From Pseudovibrio sp. Tun.PSC04-5.I4 (GTDB lineage: Bacteria > Pseudomonadota > Alphaproteobacteria > Rhizobiales > Stappiaceae), in contig NZ_FNLB01000006.1 in assembly GCF_900104145.1 (NCBI RefSeq), positions 3,635,001 to 3,699,000 of the forward strand: a stretch of 64,000 nucleotides of DNA, written 5' to 3'. A program made the translations under genes and the position numbers. Position 1 is the stretch's first letter; each line of letters begins with the position of its first letter. Of the stretch, positions 1 through 7,513 are shown one piece after another. The notes under the pieces were generated by a model, which was not told where the DNA came from, did not search any database, and worked only from the letters and a program-made list of their open reading frames with translations.

Positions 1-377
1 GTGAAAGCTCACTCTGGATCCAGATGAACTGGAATAACTAAGTTCTAATTTAAAATGGTTAACGATACGTAAACGACAAGTATCAATTTAGTTATTGATG
101 AAGTTGTTGGTCAATTTTGTTTGGGTATTTTCTTATATTTTGTTTAAAATAGCGTTTAATTACTTGAGCTAGATCATCATGCAAGGGTTGATATCGGATT
201 TTGCTTTATGCTGCTGGATCTTCTCAAGGTTTTTCCAGAAAGCTTGGAGGTTTCTGAAGCCTAACAATGAATTCGCCTATGGTCGGGTAGACGGGCTCTT
301 GTTGCCAACTATTCTTTACCTAAATGGAAGAGTGAGCAAGCATCCGTTTGGGGTGGTTGCTAAATTTGAGGTCGCGA
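1..377. other. Upstream non-coding stretch
   Basis: No convincing gene is seen. A short open frame at 179-391 lacks a ribosome binding site and overlaps the start of the next gene in another frame. The DNA is AT-rich and probably holds the promoter of the quinone oxidoreductase gene. The first 27 bases could be the tail of a gene ending in TGA at 25-27, but this cannot be decided. Confidence 0.5.
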
Positions 378-1385
378 ATGACAGAGATTAATACTCCGAA
401 GGAAATGCAAGCCGTCCTAATGAATGGCGTTGGCGGCTCAGACGTTCTTGAAATCGGTAAGGTTGACGTTCCCCAACCGGGTGTTGGTGAGGTTCTTATC
501 AAGGTGCATGCCGCAGGTGTGAACCGCCCGGATGTTATTCAACGCAAAGGAGCTTACCCGCCGCCGCCCGGAGCTTCGCCATTGCTTGGGCTTGAGGTCT
601 CAGGTGAGGTTGTTGGCTTAGGAGAAGGTGTGGGGAATCATGCGCTTGGCGATCTTGTGTGTGCTTTGACGCCAGGTGGTGGCTATGCCGAGTATTGTCT
701 TGCACCCGCGTCGCACGTGCTCCCAATTCCCGCTGGTTTGACAATGGTTGAGGCAGCGGCACTTCCTGAGACCTTCTTTACTGTGTGGTCCAACCTATTT
801 GACCGACTTGGTTTGAAATCCGGCGAGAAGTTCTTGGTTCACGGGGGATCGTCAGGGATTGGAACGACTGCAATTCAATTAGCAAAAGCTTTTGGTGCAG
901 AAGTATTTACCACTGTTGGGTCTGCTGAAAAAGCTCAGGCAGTTCGGGAGCTTGGCGCCGATTATGCCATCAATTATCGTGAAGCGGATTTCGTGAAGGA
1001 AATCCTCAATATTACCGATAAACAAGGTGTGGATGTGATCCTTGATATGGTTGGCGGTGACTATGTTGAGAAGAACTGGATCGTGGCTGCTATTGAAGGT
1101 CGTATTTGCCAGATCGCAACGCTCAACGGACCTTCGGAAAATGTCAACTTTAGCCGTTTGATGATGAAGCGATTGACGCATACTGGCTCGACGCTTCGTC
1201 CGAGAACAGTAGAGTTTAAGGCTCATATTGCTGAGGATCTTCACAAAAAAGTTTGGCCTTTGCTGGAAAATGCAAGAGTTAAAGTGGTGTTGGATCAGGT
1301 CTTTGATATGGTAAACGTGAAGAATGCACATGATCGAATGGAAGCCTCTAATCACATTGGCAAGATTGTGTTGAAAGTGACCTGA
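378..1385 (+). CDS. NAD(P)H quinone oxidoreductase, zinc-independent MDR family
   Basis: Predicted cytosolic NADPH-dependent quinone or enone reductase of the medium-chain dehydrogenase/reductase superfamily, of the PIG3/QOR type (335 aa). The N-terminal GroES-like fold carries the VNRPDVIQRKG motif typical of this family. The Rossmann half has HGGSSGIGTTAIQLAKAFGA, which binds NADPH. No structural or catalytic zinc cysteines are visible. The ATG at 378 was chosen over the in-frame start at 348 because GAGG at 368-371 lies 6 nt upstream and family alignments begin near MQAVLMNG. It appears monocistronic. The substrate cannot be read from sequence. Confidence 0.88.
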   Translation: MTEINTPKEMQAVLMNGVGGSDVLEIGKVDVPQPGVGEVLIKVHAAGVNRPDVIQRKGAYPPPPGASPLLGLEVSGEVVGLGEGVGNHALGDLVCALTPGGGYAEYCLAPASHVLPIPAGLTMVEAAALPETFFTVWSNLFDRLGLKSGEKFLVHGGSSGIGTTAIQLAKAFGAEVFTTVGSAEKAQAVRELGADYAINYREADFVKEILNITDKQGVDVILDMVGGDYVEKNWIVAAIEGRICQIATLNGPSENVNFSRLMMKRLTHTGSTLRPRTVEFKAHIAEDLHKKVWPLLENARVKVVLDQVFDMVNVKNAHDRMEASNHIGKIVLKVT

Positions 1386-1571
1386 AGAAAATGCTTCGGT
1401 TGGTTTCGAATTCGCACAAGGTTTCCAGAGGACGTGGATGTAGGTGCTGATCTGGTTTGCTTTTGGGGTAATGTGAGCGTATAGTGCGCTCTAGTTTCCC
1501 CAAAAACTCGTATTGAATTCGGCTTTACTACCTTTGATTAGGCTGTGGAGCACACAGGAGGGATTTACATA

Positions 1572-2285
1572 ATGTCCAACGCGCCGCTTATGCCAAAGGC
1601 AACTGCCGTATGGTTGGTAGACAACACTGCTCTGGGCTTCGATCAGATTGCTGCCTTCTGCAAGCTGCACCCGCTGGAAGTGAAGGCAATCGCCGATGGT
1701 GAAGCTGCTCAGGGCATCAAGGGTATGGACCCTGTTATGTCTGGTCAGCTGGTCCGCGAAGAGATTGAAAAAGCTTCGAATAATCCAAGCTATCGTATGC
1801 AGATTTTCGAATCTAAGGTTCGCCTTCCCGAGCCAAAGCGTAAGGGCCCTCGCTATACGCCTGTGTCTCGTCGTCAGGATCGTCCAAACGCAATTTTGTG
1901 GCTTGTTCGTTTTCATCCTGAGATTGTTGACGCGCAGATCATGCGTCTTGTTGGAACGACTAAGCCGACAATTGAAGCAATTCGTACGAGAACGCATTGG
2001 AATTCAGCGCATCTTGATCCGATGGATCCTGTAACGCTTGGTCTGTGTTCGCAGATCGAGTTGGACATCGAAGTTCAGAAAGCTGCGAAGAACGCTCCTA
2101 AACCTGTTGAAGGTGAAGAGCCGCAAAGCCTTCTGCCTGTTGATGAAACAACGAGTGAAGACGCTATGGCAGCTGCATTTGCAACGCCTGCGCCTAAGAC
2201 CCGTGAAGTTGAAGAGCGCGTTGATGCAAGTGCTGTGTTCGCGAACTTTAAGTCCATTGGTGAAAGCGATGAGGACGAAGACTAG
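1572..2285 (+). CDS. trcR: Cell-cycle transcriptional regulator TrcR (DUF1013)
   Basis: Matches the DUF1013/TrcR family, small alphaproteobacterial DNA-binding regulators linked to cell-cycle transcription (237 aa). The conserved N-terminal block PKATAVWLVDNTALGF and the following helix-turn-helix-like region FDQIAAFCKLHPLEVKAIAD are present. A central basic segment contains KRKGPRYTPVSRRQDRP. The C-terminal 70 residues are acidic and low in complexity, ending in DEDED. The ATG at 1572 is preceded by AGGAGGG with good spacing; an in-frame upstream start at 1545 lacks one. It is followed by a strong terminator, so it is probably a single-gene unit. Confidence 0.85.
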   Translation: MSNAPLMPKATAVWLVDNTALGFDQIAAFCKLHPLEVKAIADGEAAQGIKGMDPVMSGQLVREEIEKASNNPSYRMQIFESKVRLPEPKRKGPRYTPVSRRQDRPNAILWLVRFHPEIVDAQIMRLVGTTKPTIEAIRTRTHWNSAHLDPMDPVTLGLCSQIELDIEVQKAAKNAPKPVEGEEPQSLLPVDETTSEDAMAAAFATPAPKTREVEERVDASAVFANFKSIGESDEDED

Positions 2286-2354
2286 AGTCCCATCGTATTC
2301 ATCTGACTGTTTAAGTTAGATGACGCTCTAAGTTCTTCTGAACGCATACCTATT

Positions 2355-2389
2355 AAAAAGCCGCCTTCGTATTTGAAGGCGGCTTTTTT
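2355..2389 (+). terminator. Rho-independent terminator after trcR
   Basis: The arms AAAAGCCGCCTTC and GAAGGCGGCTTTTTT form a perfect GC-rich hairpin with a short loop, followed by a T tract. It lies 70 nt past the trcR stop. Confidence 0.9.
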
Positions 2390-2721
2390 GTTTGCGTTGT
2401 TTTGCAAGGAAATGCGTTGTCTGCGTTGTTGTGTGTTTTTGCGCTTATCCGTTTTCAGAGCTGTTGAGGCCGTTTTGGATACACATCTTGATTTTCAAGG
2501 CTTGTGTCGTTGTTCAAAAAACGCGTTCTACTTTAGCAAATTATCTTTGGAGCACTGAGGTCGTTCAGGGCAATTCCCCTCTCAATGACTTGGGTGCAAA
2601 ACCACTGACCAAATTTGGCCAATGTGTCTTGTTGGGGACTGGGCACTTGATGAATTCACGGTGTCTACTATAGTTTTAATTTAACTCTTGATGGTGTTGC
2701 TTGTATAGGAATTGGGTTTTG

Positions 2722-3264
2722 ATGCGCGTTTTTATTGGAACTGTATTCGTATTGCTACTCGGGGTTGGGGTGTCGTTCGCCGCCTCCGAGCTTAAGAACG
2801 AAAATCTTCTGGTGACCATGCCTGATGGTTATAAGGTCGCCTATTCTGACCGGAAAAAGGGGCTGGTGGTCTCTGAAATGATCCCTAAAGCGCAGTCTCT
2901 TGAAGACTGGCAGGATATGGTGACTGTTCAGGTACACTTTTCTGTCCATCCCACAATGAGTGCGCTGGTGAAGCAATTTACCAAGGTCGGCAATCCTATC
3001 TGTGAGGACTACTCTGGTTTTCTTGTCAGAAAGGGAAGGGAAAACGGCTATGAGTTTGGTCTATTTCTGACTTCTTGCAGCATCACACCCGCTTCTAAAA
3101 GCGAAAAGGTGCTCACCAAGGCCATTCTTGGTAAGGACAGCACTTATTTTGTTATAAAATCCTGGCGTTCAGGGCTGGACGAGGCGGATATCGTCAAGTG
3201 GTCTGGTTATATGGCTGGTGTGAAGGTCTGTGACAGCCGGATTGCAGACAGCGCTTGCCCCTGA
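2722..3264 (+). CDS. Secreted protein of unknown function
   Basis: A 180-residue protein with a clear Sec signal peptide: MRVF, a hydrophobic core of about 16 residues, then a likely cleavage after SFA-A near residue 21. The mature part is small and mixed alpha/beta, with four cysteines (in CEDY, SCSI, VCDS and SACP) that could form two periplasmic disulfides. No family was recognised. The ATG at 2722 is preferred to the TTG at 2701 because the signal peptide then starts normally and AGGA lies upstream. It stands alone between terminators and converges on the OmpA-like gene. Confidence 0.7.
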   Translation: MRVFIGTVFVLLLGVGVSFAASELKNENLLVTMPDGYKVAYSDRKKGLVVSEMIPKAQSLEDWQDMVTVQVHFSVHPTMSALVKQFTKVGNPICEDYSGFLVRKGRENGYEFGLFLTSCSITPASKSEKVLTKAILGKDSTYFVIKSWRSGLDEADIVKWSGYMAGVKVCDSRIADSACP

Positions 3265-3369
3265 ATGCCAAAGCAGTTTGCATTACACCTGGGTCATACA
3301 AACTGCTTTGGGTTTTGTTTTTGCGTATCTTTGTCTGGAAGCAGCGCCCCTTTTCGGGGAGGCGCTCTG

Positions 3370-4404
3370 TCAGCGCTGTGTCAGTTTCAGCTCGATGCGG
3401 CGGTTCTTTGCATTGGCTTCGTCTGATGTGCCTTCTTCCAGCGGTTGGAATTCACCGAAACCGGCTGCGACGAGGCGGTCAGGTTCGACCCCTTTTGAGA
3501 TGAGGTATTTGACTACCGAGATTGCGCGTGCTGCTGAGAGTTCCCAGTTGTCGCGCAGGCGGCCGTTGCCAGACAGTGGGCGTGCATCGGTGTGACCATC
3601 TACGCGCAGGACCCATTCGATTTCGGAAGGGATTTGACCTTCCAATTCCAAAATGGCGCTTGCGAGGAAACCGAGCTGCTGTTTGCCTTGCGGATTGACC
3701 TCTTCATCGCCGGAGGAGAACAGTACCTCTGACTGGAACACGAACCGGTCACCGACTACTTCGATATCAGACCGCTGTGCCAGAATTTCACGTAGTCTGC
3801 CAAAGAAGTCGGAGCGGTATCTGGAAAGCTCCTGTACGCGTTGTGCGAGGGCGACGTTGAGGCGCTTGCCGAGATCGGCAATGCTTGTCTGGCTTTCCCT
3901 ATCGCGGGTTTCAGAGGCGTCCAGTGCATCTTCCAGAACAGCAATTTGTCGGCGGAGGGCGCTGATTTGCTGGTTCAGCAATTCCACCTGTGCCAAAGCC
4001 TTGTCGCTGATCTGTAGTTCACCTTCCAGCTTGGCGCGAAGTGATGCCAAAGCACCTCCAGCTTCATCAATTTCACCTGAGCGTTCGTTGAGCAAACCTT
4101 GAAGACGATCCCGTTCTTCAGCGGTTTGGTCCAAACCCAGTTGCAAGGATGAAATTGTGGTTTCCAAATCGCCAACACTGGATTTTTCCAGCGCCAATAG
4201 TTCAGTCAGTTCCGCAATTTGTTGATTGAGGCGGTTGAGAACCTTATCGCGACCCGACAGCTGTTGGTTGAGGAAGAACTGCGCAATCATGAAAATTGAT
4301 AACAGAAAGATGAAAACCAGCAGGAGGGCGGACATCGCATCCACAAAACCTGGCCAGTAATCCTCTGTATTGCTTTGAGATCTGCGTCCGCGTGTACGTG
4401 CCAT
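3370..4404 (-). CDS. OmpA/MotB-like membrane protein with coiled-coil stalk
   Basis: A 344-residue inner-membrane protein. One transmembrane helix near the N-terminus (about 22-44) follows a basic, Arg-rich tail. A long coiled coil (about 50-180) comes next, and a C-terminal OmpA-like peptidoglycan-binding domain (about 215-344) contains DGHTDARP and NRRIELKL. This layout matches stator-type partners of MotA/ExbB channels. It starts 3 nt after the stop of the upstream MotA/ExbB-like gene, with AAGGA inside that gene's end, so the two are cotranscribed and probably form one complex. The pair is common in Hyphomicrobiales and is usually described only as peptidoglycan-binding protein plus MotA-like protein. 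Confidence 0.85.
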   Translation of the reverse strand: MARTRGRRSQSNTEDYWPGFVDAMSALLLVFIFLLSIFMIAQFFLNQQLSGRDKVLNRLNQQIAELTELLALEKSSVGDLETTISSLQLGLDQTAEERDRLQGLLNERSGEIDEAGGALASLRAKLEGELQISDKALAQVELLNQQISALRRQIAVLEDALDASETRDRESQTSIADLGKRLNVALAQRVQELSRYRSDFFGRLREILAQRSDIEVVGDRFVFQSEVLFSSGDEEVNPQGKQQLGFLASAILELEGQIPSEIEWVLRVDGHTDARPLSGNGRLRDNWELSAARAISVVKYLISKGVEPDRLVAAGFGEFQPLEEGTSDEANAKNRRIELKLTQR

Positions 4405-4407
4405 TAC

Positions 4408-5409
4408 TTATTCCTTCTCCCGCTCTACCTGAGCGGTGAGTGTCTTCAGGAACCGTTCGATCCGGCGCTGCTGCATGGATTGTGCTTCTGCCCATTCGCG
4501 CATCATCTTTTGCTCTGAGCGAACGTGTTGGACGAGGCCCTGAATGCCTTCTGCCAGCTTGCTCATGGCAGCGCTGGAGTTGCCATCCTGCGGGTTTTCA
4601 TCGGAGGACTCGATGGATTTGCGCAGATTTTCCAATGTGACTCGTAGATCTGCTGCAATGCCTGCGGATTGGCCGCTGCCGATTTCATCCGGGTCAATAT
4701 CTGTCAGGGTGGAGAGCCAGTCTTCCAGCTCCTGATAGAAGCGGTTTTGCGCTTGCCCTGCCTGCAAATCCAGGAAGCCAAGCACAAGTGAGCCTGTCAA
4801 ACCGAGAAGGGAGGAGGAGAACGCGATGCCGAGGCCGGTCATCTGGGCCGTGATGCCTGATACCAGATCCTCAAACAGCACGTTTGCATCGCCGCCTGCC
4901 GCGTTGAGCGTGCTGACGGTAGAGGCAACCGCGCTAACCGTTTGCATCAAGCCCCAGAACGTACCAACGAGGCCGAGGAAGATGAGCAGGCGCGTGAGGT
5001 AGCGTGAAATCTCGCGGGATTCATCAAGGCGCATCCCGATGGAATCGAGCATGGACCCCATTGTGGTTGGCGAGATGGTCATGTCGCCTGCTTTGTTGCC
5101 AAGCAGGGTTGCCATGGGTGCAAGAAGAATTGGAGGGCGGCGAACCTCTAGGCGTGGATCGCCAAGACGGAAGCCGTTTACCCATGAAACTTCTGGGAAA
5201 ATCCGGAGGACCTGCCTAAAGGCGAGCAAAATGCCCAGTATTGCAACGCCCACAATTAGGCCGTTCAATGCAGGGTTTGCCATAAAGGCCCCGGAGATTT
5301 GCCCAATCAAGACAAAGGCTATGAACCCTGCCAGGATGAGAAAAATGATCATGCGCCACAGATAAACCTGCGGGCTTGACAGACTGTAGGGATCGTAGTC
5401 GCGTGCCAT
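4408..5409 (-). CDS. MotA/TolQ/ExbB-family proton channel protein
   Basis: A 333-residue polytopic inner-membrane protein. Two N-terminal helices lie at about 17-38 and 46-66. The two helices of the MotA/ExbB core lie at about 141-163 (LLIFLGLVGTFWGLMQTV) and 190-215 (GLGIAFSSSLLGLTGSLVLG). The C-terminal quarter is cytoplasmic and helical. It is expected to form the proton-conducting ring that works with the OmpA-like stalk protein downstream. It is the first gene of a two-gene unit with a perfect inverted repeat 36 bp upstream of its start. It is distinct from the TolQ in this window and from flagellar MotA, since no flagellar genes are adjacent. Confidence 0.85.
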   Translation of the reverse strand: MARDYDPYSLSSPQVYLWRMIIFLILAGFIAFVLIGQISGAFMANPALNGLIVGVAILGILLAFRQVLRIFPEVSWVNGFRLGDPRLEVRRPPILLAPMATLLGNKAGDMTISPTTMGSMLDSIGMRLDESREISRYLTRLLIFLGLVGTFWGLMQTVSAVASTVSTLNAAGGDANVLFEDLVSGITAQMTGLGIAFSSSLLGLTGSLVLGFLDLQAGQAQNRFYQELEDWLSTLTDIDPDEIGSGQSAGIAADLRVTLENLRKSIESSDENPQDGNSSAAMSKLAEGIQGLVQHVRSEQKMMREWAEAQSMQQRRIERFLKTLTAQVEREKE

Positions 5410-5444
5410 TATCGTAATACATCTTTAGCAAAACGAATTCTTGT

Positions 5445-5468
5445 CGTTTGATTGAAGTCAATCAAACG
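5445..5468. promoter_or_regulatory. Perfect inverted repeat upstream of the MotA/ExbB-like gene
   Basis: Ten-base arms CGTTTGATTG and CAATCAAACG flank a 4-nt spacer, 36 bp before the start codon of the minus-strand operon. It could be a dimeric operator or a 5'-UTR hairpin. It is not followed by a T tract on either strand, so a terminator is unlikely. Confidence 0.6.
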
Positions 5469-5835
5469 GAACGCGCTATAAAGTTAATGATGTCTTTAGA
5501 TAACGCGATTTCCAGCTAATAGGAAACCGCTAATCGTTCATCCACCAATAGAAATGGGTAAGTTTTTAGATAAGTCGTATTTTAGCGCGACTGATGCCGT
5601 GATTTGGACGGGTTGTAGTCGAGATTGGGGGAAGTCGCTTACTTATGGCTTCTACATTTAGCCGATGAAAAGCTTTGCGTGAAATCAGATATCCTCAAAA
5701 TACAACTCTAGCCGTCAACCTTGGGGCGCTGCAAAGGCTTTCCATAATGCGACTAACTGCTCGATAAGACGCCATCATTTCAATCTAATTGCGACTTGGA
5801 AGGAAGTTGAAAAGCTTCCAGTCATTAAGTGTAGC

Positions 5836-5867
5836 TCTGGGTCCCGGGTCGTTGCCCGGGATGACAG
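5836..5867 (+). repeat. REP palindrome, copy 1
   Basis: The core GGTCCCGGG, a short loop, then CCCGGGATGACA forms a GC-rich hairpin. This is the common alphaproteobacterial intergenic palindrome. It shares orientation with copies 2 and 4. Confidence 0.85.
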
Positions 5868-5884
5868 CGTGGGTGTTTGTGGCT

Positions 5885-5925
5885 CTGGGTCCCGGGTCTG
5901 CGCTTTGCTTCGCCCGGGATGACAC
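5885..5925 (+). repeat. REP palindrome, copy 2
   Basis: Same arms as copy 1 but with a longer central loop (TGCGCTTTGCTTC). It begins 49 bp after copy 1, so the two are a direct tandem pair. Confidence 0.85.
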
Positions 5926-6021
5926 CATTGGGGTGGGGGCGTCTTGGGGGCTATCTGCTAGCGGTATCCTGTTCGGGTGATGTTCGAGTTGATGGCACTT
6001 GCGAGCGCGCGGCATACGCTG

Positions 6022-6050
6022 GTGTCATCCCGGTCTTTGAGCCGGGACCT
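6022..6050 (-). repeat. REP palindrome, copy 3 (inverted)
   Basis: GTGTCATCCCGG, a loop, then CCGGGACC: the reverse-oriented form of copies 1, 2 and 4. It lies 76 bp upstream of the GIY-YIG start codon. Confidence 0.85.
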
Positions 6051-6125
6051 ATGATGAGATCCCTCATATATTCGTGGTTAGTTTGTGTGATTGCGGGTGT
6101 GCAAGGTTCAGTCCAAACTGAGCTT

Positions 6126-6413
6126 ATGTCTTACTTTATGTACATTTTGGCGAGTAAGCCGAGGGGGACGCTTTATACTGGCGTCACGAATAATCTTGCA
6201 CGCCGGGTGTCTGAGCATAAGAGCAAGTTGGGATGTAGCTTTACAGCGAGGTACAATGTTTCAAACCTTGTCTACTATGAACAATTCAGGGATGTGAATA
6301 GCGCGATTCATCGAGAGAAACAGGTGAAGCGCTGGCGCAGGGTTTGGAAGATTGAAGCGGTGGAGGGCATGAACCCGAAGTGGGATGATTTATACCTTCG
6401 CTTTAATTGGTAG
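6126..6413 (+). CDS. Small GIY-YIG nuclease-family protein (UPF0213/YhbQ-like)
   Basis: A 95-residue single-domain GIY-YIG protein. The GIY-like strand is MYI (Tyr6), the YIG-like strand is YTG (17-19) in GTLYTGVTN, and Arg27 follows in NNLARRVSEH. The metal-binding Glu64 sits in HREKQVKRW, and the late Asn is in NPKW. All positions expected of the fold are present. The ATG at 6126 was chosen because it gives the usual N-terminus; a longer in-frame frame only runs back through repeats. The family's biological role is unsettled. Here the gene is bracketed by REP palindromes in opposite orientation, which suggests a link with repeat spread. Confidence 0.85.
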   Translation: MSYFMYILASKPRGTLYTGVTNNLARRVSEHKSKLGCSFTARYNVSNLVYYEQFRDVNSAIHREKQVKRWRRVWKIEAVEGMNPKWDDLYLRFNW

Positions 6414-6432
6414 TCTCTGTGCTGTTCGGCTG

Positions 6433-6462
6433 CGGGTCCCGGGTCTTCGCCCGGGATGACAC
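6433..6462 (+). repeat. REP palindrome, copy 4
   Basis: GGTCCCGGGTCTTCGCCCGGGATGACAC-type hairpin with the arms of copies 1 and 2, placed 19 bp after the GIY-YIG stop codon. With inverted copy 3 it brackets the gene. Confidence 0.85.
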
Positions 6463-6477
6463 TATCGGTGTGTGCCC

Positions 6478-7293
6478 CTAGTCTCTGTTGCTATTTGGAA
6501 TGAGGTCGAAAAGCTCCCAGCTGTCGGGGGTGGCTTCAATGTATTTCATGGTTTCTCCCTCTAAGACGGCGCAGGTGAGGCGGTCTGAGGCGTAGGCTTC
6601 TGTGTCGACAGCCAGTCTGTTTGTGCGGTGGTCAATCCGTTCAACTGGTGTATGGCCATGAACGACAAAAGCGCCGAAATCTCCTTGATAGTTCAGAAAT
6701 TCAGACCGAATCCATAAGTTGTCGTCGTGGCTTTGCTCCTCGATTGGCACCTCTGGGCGCAGGCCCGCGTGTACGAACAGATAATCTCCGCATTTGTGTA
6801 GGACTGAAAGCGATTTTAAGAAGTTCAGATGCGTTATCGGTAAGTTCTCTTTGAAGGTTGTTTGAACACATTCGGCCTCAGCTGACCCCATGAGATCGTG
6901 GTGGGAAAGGCCGTAGGAGAGGAGCGTTTCAATGCCGCCGAGGCCCTCCCAGTAGTACAGCTTACTTGGGTCTTCTAGGAATTCCAAAAGCGCGGCTTCG
7001 TGATTGCCCTTAAGGCAAAGTTGCTTTGGAGTTCGCTTGTGGTGATTGATGAGGAATTCAATGACCTTCTGGCTGTCTGGTCCACGATCAATATAATCAC
7101 CCAGATAAACCACCATGGGTTTATGGACAGGTCGCTTCTTTAAGTCCCGTTCGATTGCGTTGCCCATAGAGGTCAGCAGGTCGAACCTTCCGTGAATGTC
7201 ACCCACTGCGTAAATGCGGGTCCCTTTGGGGAGGCTTGGATTGGGAGGCTGCATCTTATTCGAGTTCCCAGCGTTGAATATCGTCATGTTCAT
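6478..7293 (-). CDS. Calcineurin-like metallophosphoesterase (PPP-type Ser/Thr phosphatase or ApaH-like)
   Basis: A 271-residue cytosolic metallophosphoesterase. The motifs are in order: GDIHGR (about 32-37), GDYIDRGPDS, GNHE, and a late VHGHTP, which supply the two-metal site. This arrangement is that of bacterial PPP phosphatases and diadenosine tetraphosphatases. Substrate choice between phosphoprotein and Ap4A cannot be made from sequence. Starts at 7293 and 7287 are both possible, each with a weak ribosome binding site. It converges on the GIY-YIG gene and is divergent from the nitroreductase operon. Confidence 0.85.
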   Translation of the reverse strand: MNMTIFNAGNSNKMQPPNPSLPKGTRIYAVGDIHGRFDLLTSMGNAIERDLKKRPVHKPMVVYLGDYIDRGPDSQKVIEFLINHHKRTPKQLCLKGNHEAALLEFLEDPSKLYYWEGLGGIETLLSYGLSHHDLMGSAEAECVQTTFKENLPITHLNFLKSLSVLHKCGDYLFVHAGLRPEVPIEEQSHDDNLWIRSEFLNYQGDFGAFVVHGHTPVERIDHRTNRLAVDTEAYASDRLTCAVLEGETMKYIEATPDSWELFDLIPNSNRD

Positions 7294-7438
7294 CTTTGGA
7301 CGTCCAAGTTACTGCAAGAAAACAAAGGAGGAGGAAACTCCATTGAGCAATTTGTTTGTTTCACGAGGCGGTGTGTAGTTGCTGCCTGGCTCTGTCCGTG
7401 AAGGGCGGTGGGAGGTTGATTATCCACAAAGGCACATA

Positions 7439-7456
7439 AAGTACGATATCGTACTT
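7439..7456. promoter_or_regulatory. Operator palindrome 1 of nitroreductase-marR operon
   Basis: AAGTACGATATCGTACTT is a perfect 18-bp palindrome. It overlaps the first bases of a predicted -35 hexamer (TTGTTG, 7455-7460). The core CGATATCG is shared with operator 2, with centres 43 bp apart (about four helical turns). A MarR-family repressor is encoded in the operon. Confidence 0.75.
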
Positions 7457-7483
7457 GTTGGAGTGAAGATATTTCTCTATATA
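7455..7483 (+). promoter_or_regulatory. Predicted housekeeping promoter of nitroreductase-marR operon
   Basis: TTGTTG (7455-7460), a 17-bp spacer and TATATA (7478-7483) form a good sigma-70-type promoter placed exactly between the two palindromes. A repressor bound to both would cover the -35 and -10. Confidence 0.65.
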
Positions 7484-7499
7484 GTTCGATATCGAATTA
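7482..7499. promoter_or_regulatory. Operator palindrome 2 of nitroreductase-marR operon
   Basis: The 12-bp perfect palindrome TTCGATATCGAA at 7485-7496 extends to 18 bp with one mismatched pair. It overlaps the end of the predicted -10 TATATA and lies 15 bp before the nitroreductase start codon. Confidence 0.7.
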
Positions 7500-7513
7500 C
7501 ATGGAGTTGAGTT

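Larger units (their letters stand above)
5410..6125. other. Long intergenic region with REP palindromes
   Basis: Apart from the inverted repeat at 5445-5468 and three REP copies at 5836-6050, nothing is supported here. Open frames on both strands in 5785-6015 are products of the repeats and have no ribosome binding site. Confidence 0.6.

Noticed and set aside
179..391. 70-codon frame at the window start
   Set aside because: No ribosome binding site, no similarity, and it overlaps the supported oxidoreductase start.
3370..5409. Zorya-like anti-phage system (ZorA/ZorB resemble a MotA/OmpA pair)
   Set aside because: No ZorC, ZorD or ZorE genes lie on either side, and this two-gene pair is a common housekeeping unit in Hyphomicrobiales.
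7419..7427. DnaA-box-like TTATCCACA
   Set aside because: Isolated single box, with no cluster, AT-rich unwinding element or origin-linked genes nearby.
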